DNA from: Sophora flavescens
Taxonomy: Eukaryota; Streptophyta; Magnoliopsida; Fabales; Fabaceae
DNA: 64,000 nucleotides
NCBI GenBank assembly: GCA_030762895.1
Contig: CM061063.1
Coordinates: 78,241,836 to 78,305,835 of the forward strand
Direction of reading: 5' to 3'
The position numbers were made by a program, and so were the translations under genes. The notes under the pieces were generated by a model. The model was not told where the DNA came from and made no database searches. It saw only the letters and a list, made by a program, of their open reading frames with translations. This document shows positions 55,476 to 64,000 of the stretch, piece by piece; position 1 is the stretch's first letter; every line of letters starts with the position of its first letter.

Positions 55476-56332
55476 CTACCACGGGTTTGTACTCGACCCA
55501 CTTTACTATCGGGTTAGACAAGCGACCCGTACAACTCGGGACAACGGCCTAACATTGACCAAAGTCTGTTTCGAGCATAGGTCAGACATGAGGGTTAAGA
55601 CCTGACTTAATGGATACCAGAGAAAGAGTACTTACACAGTACTTCATCTCGATGTATACCCGAGACAGAGTACTTACACAGTACTCGGCCAAGAGTACCT
55701 ACCCACTTCCCGAGAACACACTCGGCTTACTCGGACTGAGACCTTAACAACTCTACTTGAGTACCTGAGCAATCTACTCGGGTATACATCGAGATGAAGT
55801 ACTCGGTACTCGGTCAGACCACTTGTAGACTATCGAGCATGCCAAACGCCTCCCGAGCTTATCTTCCGAATGTACTAGAACGTTCTCAAGGATACATGTC
55901 TCAAATGCTATCTGCTAGTTGTACGACTAGGACACGCGACACCATAATAGTCGAGACCCTATGGACGACGCCTACGATCCGCGATACCCGCTAACGGCCT
56001 AGAGGGGGGACCAGGTGATGTACGGAGAAATTCCCTCCATGCGTGTATATATAGAGGGGGGCGCTCACTAATCAAGGGGGCACCTTCCAGGCAAAAACCC
56101 TAGCAAAACCCTAATCTCTGTGAACTACCCATAACCCTAGTTCCGCCGCTGGAACACCACCTTCTCTACGAGACCCACCATCATCAGCTACCCTAGAACT
56201 ACGTAGGCCTTGATTCCCTACCGGGATACGTAGGAGCGGAGATCTCACTCCGTCAGGCTCAATCCACAAAACACCCACCGCTCCTCTTAACCGGAGCTCA
56301 TTGTTTCTACCCGAACAAAATCGGACGGAACA
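55474..56332 (+). repeat. 5' LTR of CTCGG-rich Tat-like gypsy element
   Basis: The right end CGGACGGAACA is followed by ATTGGCGCCCACCGTGGGGC, a typical post-LTR sequence. The LTR is rich in ACTCGG/CCGAGT motifs. A perfect 27-bp inverted repeat lies at 55638-55664 and 55777-55803. TATA-like GTATATATAGAGG is at about 56045-56057. The left limit is approximate because the start abuts the (AT)n tract. A diverged second copy lies at 61203-61559. Confidence 0.72.
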
Positions 56333-56334
56333 AT

Positions 56335-56352
56335 TGGCGCCCACCGTGGGGC
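56335..56352 (+). promoter_or_regulatory. Primer binding site
   Basis: TGGCGCCCACCGTGGGGC, two bases after the LTR end, as in many plant gypsy elements. I do not assign the tRNA. Confidence 0.7.
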
Positions 56353-56363
56353 AAGGTAAAACC

Positions 56364-57835
56364 ATGCCCCGACCACCCAAGTCATTAGCCACCACACTGA
56401 TCGGAACCACCAAGTCCAGCATCTCCCACTTTTATCTACCTTCCCCAACCTTTTTCAAAGAAGAAGAAACAGAAAGTGCCCTGTCACTACGACCAACCCC
56501 GTCACTCCCCAGTCAACCCCATCTTCCAGATCTATCGCTGTTCAAGAATGAGGAATACCCACACCTTTTACCATCCTCTTCCTCTATGCGAACCACCCAA
56601 CACACAACCGCACGAGTTTCTTCTCCAACCTTACCGAAGCAACGTCGTAGGGTTCAGGTTTAGAACTTGTCGCAACCGCCGCGCGTGAACCAGCTCTATC
56701 ATCAACCTTCATCGTTGCCATCGTCGAGCAAAACCGCGGCCTCCCGCCAAATCCATCTCATGTCCAGATCGCATGGTTGTCCTTTGAATATCTAGGATCT
56801 GAAGATGGGTTGGTAAAAACCTCGAAGTCGAAACGCCTCCGCCAGACGCAGTCACAGCTCGGGTCGTTCGACCGCGACGTCGTTCTCATCGCCACTACTG
56901 ACATCATCCAACTGCCATGTGAACAACCGTCGTCCTGCACGATCATTACTGTGACTCGGAGGAGCATCTCATCATGTCCTTGAGACGCCTGGACTACTCG
57001 ATTTTCCTAGGAGGTCCTGGCCTATGACCGAGAACACTGCCCATTCTCGGACGAACAATGCCGAGAATCGGTTGGGTCGAGAATGGCTCACTAGTTATTG
57101 GGTTATCAAACATCGTAACAAGTCTGAAACTCCAAAGAGTATTATTGGCCCCAATCCGGCACATAGCAGTCAATATTGCACCATTTTCGAGGCCTGTCCC
57201 GAGAGAGCTGAGCATACTCGGGTTTCTCGACCGAGTATGGACGTGGTACTCGGGATGAACCCCTTCCTTTGGCTACTGTCTTGTGCTTGTCATACTCGGG
57301 AGACCTTTTACATTTCTCGGGTTTACACTGAGTGACCGAGTAGCGTCATCTCGGGTCCCTTTTCGCTTAAGCTGTGATTAGGCCATTGCCCTTATCCGAG
57401 ATGCTTAACACTACGGCTGGGCATAGATCTTAGATAACGTCGATGTGCTCAAGAGTTGAGCCATGAAGTATATTGATATGGAGGTGGCCAAGTCAAGGAG
57501 ATACGATCTGTACGAGCAAGCCAGTTTAAGATAAAATTCCAGGAGAAGGAGAAGAGTGAGGGACGAAAGTGAGTCGAGTTTGAAGAAGGAAAGCCAGTCA
57601 AGAAAGTGAGAGACGTGTTAAGGATTTTCCACTAGGTTTGGGTATTCCTCAGATACCACAAGGATTATACGGTACCAACTTCCCGAGCCCATCACCAAGA
57701 AGGTCTTGGGCCGAGGCTGACCAATCAAACCACTGCCGCTATCATCAGTCTTTCGGCCACATTACGGAAGATTGTAGAAACGTTGAAAAGAACAATGGAA
57801 GACTTAGCTGGAGAAAGGCTAACAACACGGTTTAA
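56364..57835 (+). pseudogene. Degenerate gag of Tat-like element
   Basis: The first ATG after the PBS (MPRPPKSLATTLIG) opens 100 codons to a stop at 56663. Frames are scrambled afterwards. At 57638-57835 a recognisable Tat-type gag end appears: NHCRYHQSFGHITEDCRNVE, a CX2HX3GHX4C-type knuckle. In between, 57020-57350 is rich in the same CTCGG/CGAG phrases as the LTR and has no gag domain I can recognise. No protease or pol follows. Confidence 0.6.
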
Positions 57836-58010
57836 CAGACGAAAGGAAGAAGTCGATAACCAGGGAGACAGCCGAATAGTAGAGAGGAGGACATCGCGAA
57901 GCAGCAGTCATCAAGGACAATAGAGCTTGGTATTTCTAAAAAGTTGAAATTCCCTTAATTAAAGAAGTATTTCAGCATCTCCTTTATTTTTATTCTAACT
58001 TAAATGCAGC
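57836..58010. other. Gag-to-3'UTR junction, pol missing
   Basis: About 170 bp separate the gag knuckle from the tandem array. In a complete Tat element about 4-5 kb of pol would lie here. Confidence 0.6.
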
Positions 58011-58810
58011 CCTCTCGGTTTAGAATCATCTCCCGCACTTGGTTGAATGCTCCGCGCATCCCCTCTCGGTTGAGAATCATCTCCCGCACTTGGTTGAATG
58101 CTCCGCGCATCCCCTCTCGGTTGAGAATCATCTCCCGCACTTGGTTGAATGCTCCGCGCTTCCCCCTCTCGGTCGAGCTCTAGCTCCCATACTTGGTTGA
58201 ATGCTCCGTGCTTCCCCTTCAAGGTCGAGCTCCGAATCCTGCACTTGGTTGAATGCTCCGTGCTTCCCAACTTGGTTGAAGCTCCGCGCTTCCCCCTCTC
58301 GGTCGAGCTCTGGCTCCCACACTTGGTTGAATGCTCCATGCTTCCCAACTTGGTTGAATACTCCGCACTTCCTAACTTGGTTGAATGCTCCACGCTTCCC
58401 CTTCTCGGTCGAGCTCTGGCTCCCAACTTGGTTGAATGCTCCGCGCTTCCCTTTCCCGGTCGAGCTCCGACTCTCGCACTTGGTTGAATGCTCCGCGCTT
58501 CCCAACTTGGTTGAAGCTCCACGCTTCCACCTCTCGGTCGAGCTCAGGCTCCCGTACTTGGTTTAATGCTCTGCACTTCCCAACTTGGTTGAAGCTCCCG
58601 CTTCCCCCTCTCGATCGAGCTCCGGCTCCCGTACTTGGTTGAATACTCCGTGCTTCCTAACTTGGTTAAATGCTCAGCACTTCCCCTTCTCGGTTGAGCT
58701 CCGGTTCCCAACTCTGTTGAAGCTCCGCACTTCCCAACATGGTCGAGCCCGACTCCTGGTAGTTGGACCCCGGTCTAACAACTTGGTCGAGCTCCGGCTC
58801 CCTACTTGGC
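58011..58810 (+). repeat. 51-bp tandem array in 3' UTR of Tat-like element
   Basis: Anchor CCTCTCGGT at 58011, 58062, 58113 and 58165 gives steps of 51, 51 and 52. The first three units are almost identical. Later units vary, with TTCGAGC/GGTCGAGCTC phrases and extra about 25-bp half units (CCCAACTTGGTTGAATGCTC). Because 51 is a multiple of 3, long open frames with repeated peptides arise on both strands without being genes. Confidence 0.93.
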
Positions 58811-59326
58811 AAAGGAAACACCGAAGCTTTTCCCTTCTTGAACCAGGCTAGTTGACGGTTAAATAAAATACAAGTCCTTTTAGGACATGACGGAAGAATG
58901 GACTTTGGAGCAACTGGCAAAATCTAGTAGCTCCTTCTCAGGATAAATCTAGTAGCACTTTGGTCAACCTTTCCTTTTTAAGTCGGGATAAACCCCTTTG
59001 AAATGGAGCAAGGTGGAGCTCTCGTGCTCCCTTAACTAAGTCGGGCACGGTCCATGAGCCCACTTATTCAAATCATTTCGGGACAAGCCTCCAAGCAATA
59101 TTCCTAGAGGACGAAGACCAAGCCGGAATGTTTCTAGAAGTAATCAAGTTAGGAGAGAACTCTTCAATAGAAATAATAAACGCTAAGTACTTGAAGACAT
59201 CAAGTCGGGAGCAAACTAGTCCATCACTATTGAGAAGAAACAAATGCGAAAGATTAGAGAACCAAAAGCCCCATCCCCAAATGGTAAAGTCGAGGTCGAG
59301 CTTCGTCTCTCTTAAAACTCACAAGT
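58811..59326. other. 3' region of Tat-like element between arrays
   Basis: Noncoding; short phrases such as GGTCGAGC and GTCGGG recur. No domain seen. Confidence 0.5.
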
Positions 59327-59520
59327 CGAGCCCTGGCTCCCTAACATATTCGAGCTTCGGCTCCCTTACTTGGTTGAGCTCCGGCTCCCAAAGTTCAAGG
59401 TTAAGCTCCGGCTCCCCAACTTGGTCGAGCTTCAGCTCCCAAGTTTAAGATTAAGCTTCGGCTCTCTTCTATGGTCGTGCTCCTGCTCCCAGTACCAAGA
59501 TTGAGCTCCAGCTCCCAAGT
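59327..59520 (+). repeat. Second, degenerate array (GAGCTCCGGCTCCC core)
   Basis: About eight imperfect units of roughly 23-28 bp with core GAGCT(C/T)CGGCTCCC, related to half of the 51-bp unit upstream. Confidence 0.82.
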
Positions 59521-59740
59521 AACGGATCTCTACCTTGGTCAAACAATAGCTCCGGCTCAGGATTTGAGAAACTTCCCGAAAATACACATGGTTCTCAGCC
59601 AAGTGCCCTTGATGGGCACACAGAACCTCGATCACCCGACTTAGGCATCAAGCCAGCCATAGCGTACGCACCCCGAGAATAAGGTGACACACTCTGGCAT
59701 ATGTGGCTAATCGAGCTACTACCTTGATTGAAGGAAGAGC

Positions 59741-61202
59741 TGTTGTTACGCCGGCAAGTGTACCGGGTCGTCGCAAGTAATAAAAACACGGTAAGAATTT
59801 ACCGAGGTCGAACACAAGGATTGGGCTACCAATTCTACCAATTCGCGAGAGATTCAATCGGTTGGTTAAGTAACAGGAAGTGGTTGGAGAGAAACTAGGA
59901 TCACAATTCAATTTAACAAATCAAATCAAATAAAGATATGGTGATGAAATCTGGAATTAAAAACATCTAAGGTCTCAAATCCACCTACCCAATCATGCAT
60001 AGTACCCAAGTGATGATAATCTCTTCCCTAGGTTCAATTTTAATGTCAACCGGGACCCCCAAATTCTCCTATATTCCATTGTCGTGCTCAATAGGGACGT
60101 ATTCGACGATTGGATTAATTACTTACTAGGTCTCATAATCCTAATCTCGAATTTGATTAATTCTTATTCCCTATAAGGTTGCACTAATCTCCTAAATCCA
60201 CTGTCGTGCTCATTATTCGATTAGTGATTCCAATCCAAGTTCTAAAACGCGAATCGCCGTTCGGCCTCAAACACGTTTAACAAGTCAATCACGCAAAACA
60301 TATGATCAACGCAATATAATCAGAATTGGAAAACAAGAATTGAATTAAGGGAGAAAGATATACATCACTGAACACTATACCGCCATGGGTGGCTTCATCG
60401 ATCCCTTAGACAAGGGGATTAGTTCCTCATGTCCGTAACAACGACGCACGTACAATCGGAATTCATCCTAAACCTAAGAATAAGAAAAGAGAGGAGGGAG
60501 ACGCAGCCCCAGAATAAGGATTCTAAAATATCTCTAAAAGTTCTGATCCAAAAAGTCCTCCTAAATCTGTTCTGCAGTGCCTTATTTATAGGGAGGCCAC
60601 GCGTCACGGCCGTGATGGTCATCACGGCCAGGCCGTGACGGCTTCTGTTTCTGGCGCTTCTGTGGGATTCAAACCCTCGCAACGCAAAGGATTTCTCGCG
60701 ACGCGAGCCTTCTTGTCACGGCCCGTGATGTGAATCACGGCCAGGCCATGACGGTCTCTGACTTGTGTGGGTTTTAGGTCACGGCCGTGATACACATCAC
60801 GGCTAGGCCGTGATGGTCTCTGACTTGTGTGGGTTTTTGGTCACGGCCGTGATACACATCACGGCTAGGCCGTGATGGTCTCTGACTTCCAAGTCTTCAT
60901 TATTCGCGAGGCGAGAATCCCTGCTCATGGGCGAGACCTCCAAAAGTGCTTTTTCCCGTTGCTTCTTGACTTTCCTTGATTCTCAGAGCTTCACTTATTT
61001 ACCTGAAAACACCAAAAGCAACCAAAAGCATAATTCTATCCAAAATAAGCTAAAAACTACACAAAAGACGCAAAACGAGTCAAAGTCCAACTTAGGAACA
61101 AAACAAGGCAAATTTGGGAGAAAACGAGAGTGAACTCGAATAAATTGTCACATAAACCCTAGTTCATCTAGTCATAAAACTAGATAAGCCAGAGGTATAT
61201 CA
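59741..61202 (-). mobile_element. Solo LTR of the CGCGAG family, TSD AGAGC
   Basis: Plus-strand ends are TGTTGTTACGCCGG and GGTATATCA, flanked by AGAGC at 59736-59740 and 61203-61207. Length is 1462 bp. The U3 array at 60600-60935 is dominated by CATCACGGCC(A/T)GGCCGTGA palindromes, with fewer CGCGAG motifs than its relatives. TATA-like CCCTATAAATAAG (sense) is at 60581-60593, beside the array. It interrupts the 3' end of the Tat-like element. Confidence 0.92.
60600..60935 (-). repeat. TCACGGCC palindrome array in solo LTR
   Basis: Four to five near-palindromes of form GTCACGGCCGTGA and ATCACGGC(C/T)AGGCCGTGAT. Two of the units repeat almost exactly with a 67-bp step (GGTCACGGCCGTGATACACA at 60777 and 60840 region). 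Confidence 0.88.
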
Positions 61203-61559
61203 AGAGCACACCCGACCGAGTGCCACACACACTCGGCATACTCGGACCCGAGTAATTGACAACTCTACCTGAATTCCGACCAAGTACTCTGCCTACTCGG
61301 TACTCGGGTGAGCAGCTCATACACCAGGGAAAGTCGAAAACCCCTCATGAGAACCCAGCCGAATACCTGAGTAATCTACTTGGGGTGCATAGCAGGGTAA
61401 AGTACTCGGTACTCGGACAAACCTCTCGAAGAATATCAAGCATCTCAAGCGTCTCCCAGTCACCTCCATCGAATGTACTAGCATACAACCTACTCGGTGT
61501 AGTTGGCCTTTTAGTACAACATATACCTGAGAATGGCAGCTTATTCGGACCAACCCGTA
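61203..61559 (+). repeat. 3' LTR fragment of CTCGG-rich Tat-like element
   Basis: Homologous to about 55700-55960 (ACTCGGCATACTCGGACCCG; AAGTACTCGGTACTCGG). Cut on the right at 61560 by the start of the next LTR. One arm of the 27-bp inverted repeat has a diverged counterpart here; the other arm is not present. Confidence 0.65.
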
Positions 61560-62949
61560 TGATAAGCATCTGACTCATCTAGTTTCCAGCTAGAAAAGGG
61601 GTAGATTTTGTGCCTAATTGGGCGAGTCAACCTCGCTAATCTCCCAAATTGGCCTTGTTTTGTTCCTAAGTTAGAATTTGATTCGTTTAATATATTTTTA
61701 GTAGTTTTTAGTTTATTTTGAGTAGATTTACGCTTTTCGTTTCCTTTTATTGTTTCAGGTTAAAAGTGAAGTTCTTAGAGTCAAGGAAAATGAAGAAAAC
61801 AGTGGAAAAGCAATGCTGGAAGTTTCGCCTCGTGAAACAGGATCTCGCCTCGCGAGCCTGAAGACCAGCCTGAACAGCAACAATCACCCTTTCGGTCTCG
61901 CCTCGCGAATCACCATCTCGCCCCGCGAGCCTGAAGGCCTGACTGTGCCAGAGATGTCACCCTTTCTGTCTCGCCTCGCGAATCACCATATCGCCTCGCG
62001 AGTATTCAAATCAAGATGGAACCAAAACTGAATTTCGCCTCGCGAGAGCTTGCTCGCCCCGCGAGAGGGCGCGACCCAGAACCTCTATTTATAGGCTGTT
62101 TTAGGGCAGATTAGAAACCTTTTGTTCACCGCTTGTTTTAGATCGTTTTTGAGACAAATCCTTATTCTCTGGAGCTGCGTCTCCCTATGTTCTTTTCCTA
62201 TTTTACAATTATGATGAACTCCAATTGTTTGTGCGTTGTTACAAGCATGAGGAACTAATTCCCTTGTCTAAGGGATCAATGAAACCACCCATGATGGTGT
62301 AGCGTTCAATGTGATGTATGTTTCCCTCCTTCACCTCAATTCATGTTTTCCAATTCTGAATTTATTGCATTGATCATAAGCATGCATGATTGACTAGTTA
62401 ACGTGATGAAGCTTGATAGGTAATTCGCGTTTAGAACTTGAATTGGGATCACTGATTGAATATTGCACGAGAGTGAGTAGGAGATCAGTGCAACCTTATA
62501 GGGAACAAGATTTAATAGAGTTTGATGATTGGGTTATGAGACCGTAGCAAGTAATTAATTCAATCGTTGAATACGTCCTATTGAGCACGATAGTGTCATT
62601 AGGAGAATTTAGGGGTCCTGGTTGACATTGCAATTGAACTTAGGGAGGGGATCATCATCACTTGGGTACTATGCATGATTGGGTAGGTGGATTTGTGACC
62701 TTAGATGTTTAATCCAGATTTTAATTCTTATCTTATCTTATCGCTACCTACTTTATCTTTAATTGATTTGTTGATTTAAATTGCTCCTATTTTCTCTCTC
62801 TTCTCAACCACTTGCTTTTACTTGGTCAAACGTATCGAATTTCTTGCAAATTGGTAGAATTGGTAGCCCAATCCCTGTGTCCAACCTTGGTAATTACTTA
62901 CCATGTTTATTACTTACGACGACCTGGTACACTTGCTGGTGACTCAACG
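61560..62949 (+). repeat. 5' LTR of Athila-type element (1390 bp)
   Basis: Starts TGATAAGCATCTGACTC and ends GGTGACTCAACG (terminal CA changed to CG). The CpG array is at about 61820-62075, and TATA-like CTATTTATAGG at 62095-62105. Confidence 0.88.
62095..62105 (+). promoter_or_regulatory. TATA box of Athila-type LTR
   Basis: CTATTTATAGG, identical to the box in the solo LTR at 18260-18270 and placed likewise just after the CpG array. Confidence 0.6.
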
Positions 62950-62955
62950 AGTTTT

Positions 62956-62973
62956 TGGCGCCGTTGCCGGGGA
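62956..62973 (+). promoter_or_regulatory. Primer binding site, tRNA-Asp type
   Basis: TGGCGCCGTTGCCGGGGA, the usual Athila/Tat primer site complementary to the 3' end of tRNA-Asp, 6 bases after the LTR end. Confidence 0.85.
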
Positions 62974-63110
62974 TTGGCACAGCCAATTTTCCTAATTTTT
63001 GGGAAGTTTGATTATTTGGTTAAGCTATTTTTATTTTTATTTTTCTGTTATTTATCTACTATTATTTCTCTCTACTTCTTTGATTCCACTTGGTCTTGCC
63101 TAGTTTTTGT

Positions 63111-64000
63111 ATGCGAGGTACCCTTTCACAAGAGGACTTGCTATTTGATTCGGAGATCACCAAGACCGAGAAACGATTAAGGAAAGAAGCCAGAGAACAA
63201 AAGAGGCTTGAAGCAATTAATTTTGAGAGGATGGCCGAAGCAAACCCTCCTCCTCCTCCTTACAAGCCTCTCTTCGAGTACAATCTACCCAATTTGAATG
63301 ATTGTGCTTCTTCTATCATGAGGGGCAACCTCAATACCAATTCCTTCAGAGTGGAAGGATGTGTCACAGCCCATATCCGTGAGAATCAATTTGATGGGGG
63401 TGGCAAACAAGACCCTCATTGACACATCACTCGCTACCTTGAAGCTTGTGACATGCAGAAGACAAGAGGAGTTTTTCAAGATGAGTTTCGCTTGCGGCTA
63501 TTCCCTCTCTCTCTCTTAGGGATACCGCTCGCGATTGGTTTGGCAGATTGGATCGCAACAGTATCACAACATGGGAACAAATGGCCCAAAAGTTCCTCAC
63601 TAAATATTTTCCTCCTCAGAAAGCGGCACAAGCAAGAGTAGCCGTCACATCTTTCAGGCAGACAGAAGATGAATCTTATAATGAAGCTTGGGAGAGGTAT
63701 AATGTGCTCTTGAGAAGATGTCCTTCGGCTTTCTTTGACCCGGTCTCCAAGGTTCAACATTTCTTTAACGGGTTAAGGGGGCGCTACCAGATGAATTGAT
63801 ATGCCGCAGCGGGCAGTTCTTTTTCTTATTTATCAACTGAGGATGGATGGGCGTTATTGGAGAAGATGTCGAACAATAATTACAACCGTGGTAGGAAAAC
63901 CTCAAGTGGAGTCAGTTCTGCAACAATAGAAGCCATTCTAGAGCAAAATAAACTGTTGAAGATGCAAAATGCGGCATTGTCTGGGAACAAAAAGGTTAAT
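63111..64000 (+). pseudogene. Athila-type gag, broken, runs off window
   Basis: The start is ATG 63111 (MRGTLSQEDLLFDSEITKTE), matching the Athila gag N-terminus, with a basic RLRKEAREQKR helix. An in-frame TGA at 63420 follows GKQDPH. The frame continues (HITRYLEACDM, FRLRLFPLSL), shifts near 63521 into RDTARDWFGRLDRNSITTWE, then goes through KFLTKYFPPQKAAQ, YNEAWERYNVLLRRCP and FFNGLRG, the retrotransposon-gag capsid domain. A second TGA at 63797 sits in QMN(stop)YAAAGSS, where related proteins read QMIDAAAGG. The rest (LLEKMSNNNYN) continues to the window end. Confidence 0.88.

Larger units (their letters stand above)
61560..64000 (+). mobile_element. Athila-type Ty3/gypsy element, 5' part
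   Basis: 5' LTR 61560-62949, PBS 62956-62973, leader, gag from 63111 running off the window. The LTR belongs to the CGCGAG family of this window. This is the only member here with LTR, PBS and a nearly full N-terminal gag in place, and the 3' half cannot be seen. Gag has two stops and one frameshift, so it is not autonomous. Confidence 0.9.

Noticed and set aside
57995..58522. Long minus-strand frame of 175 codons with a repeated RSIQPS/EHSTKLGS peptide
   Set aside because: It lies wholly in the 51-bp tandem array. 51 is divisible by 3, so several frames stay open on both strands.
1..64000. A new multi-gene biological system (defence, metabolic cluster or similar)
   Set aside because: No operon-like or clustered intact genes exist. 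Every coding stretch recognised is a decayed transposon gene or one of two F-box pseudogenes.

Overview
The window is plant nuclear DNA, from a eudicot. The evidence is spliceosomal introns, plant F-box/LRR genes, L1-type LINEs with a plant zf-RVT tail, Ty1/copia, and Tat/Athila/long-LTR Ty3/gypsy elements with plant-type primer sites. A legume is plausible from the repeat style, but the species cannot be named from sequence alone. Almost all of it is transposon-derived. I find no intact protein-coding host gene. The only host genes seen are two decayed copies of one F-box/LRR gene, 47 kb apart in the same orientation.

Layout: 1-1.84 kb, decayed LINE (minus). 1.84-6.25 kb, copy 1 of a segmental duplication with an F-box/LRR pseudogene and a 621-bp Mutator-like insertion. 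6.45-8.6 kb, SINE fragment and a probable LTR fragment. 8.6-16.1 kb, Ty1/copia element (minus) split by a 4.3-kb solo-LTR-like insertion. 16.1-20.7 kb, deleted Tat-type gypsy (plus) carrying a G-patch and interrupted by a 1.5-kb solo LTR. 20.7-24.0 kb, truncated long LTR (minus). 25.0-48.2 kb, a four-level nest: an outer minus-strand long LTR holds two plus-strand long solo LTRs, one of which holds a third long solo LTR and a tandem Athila-type array, and the array holds another solo LTR. 48.2-50.1 kb, AT-rich spacer. 50.1-53.2 kb, copy 2 of the duplication, its F-box end replaced by a LINE fragment. 54.4-55.2 kb, inverted-repeat element with a VNTR. 55.5-61.6 kb, pol-less Tat-like element with a 51-bp satellite-like array, interrupted by a solo LTR. 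61.56-64.0 kb, 5' LTR, PBS and gag of an Athila element that runs off the window.

The main result is that insertion order can be read directly. Seven solo-LTR-like units have perfect 5-bp target-site duplications (TSDs), the Athila array has one TSD for the whole array, and the Mutator-like element has a 9-bp TSD whose empty site survives in the second duplication copy. I found no new enzymatic or defence system. The most unusual features are regulatory-looking structures inside LTRs: CpG-rich palindrome arrays directly upstream of TATA boxes, TGACTCA clusters, and a hypervariable hairpin minisatellite at a fixed position in the long-LTR family.
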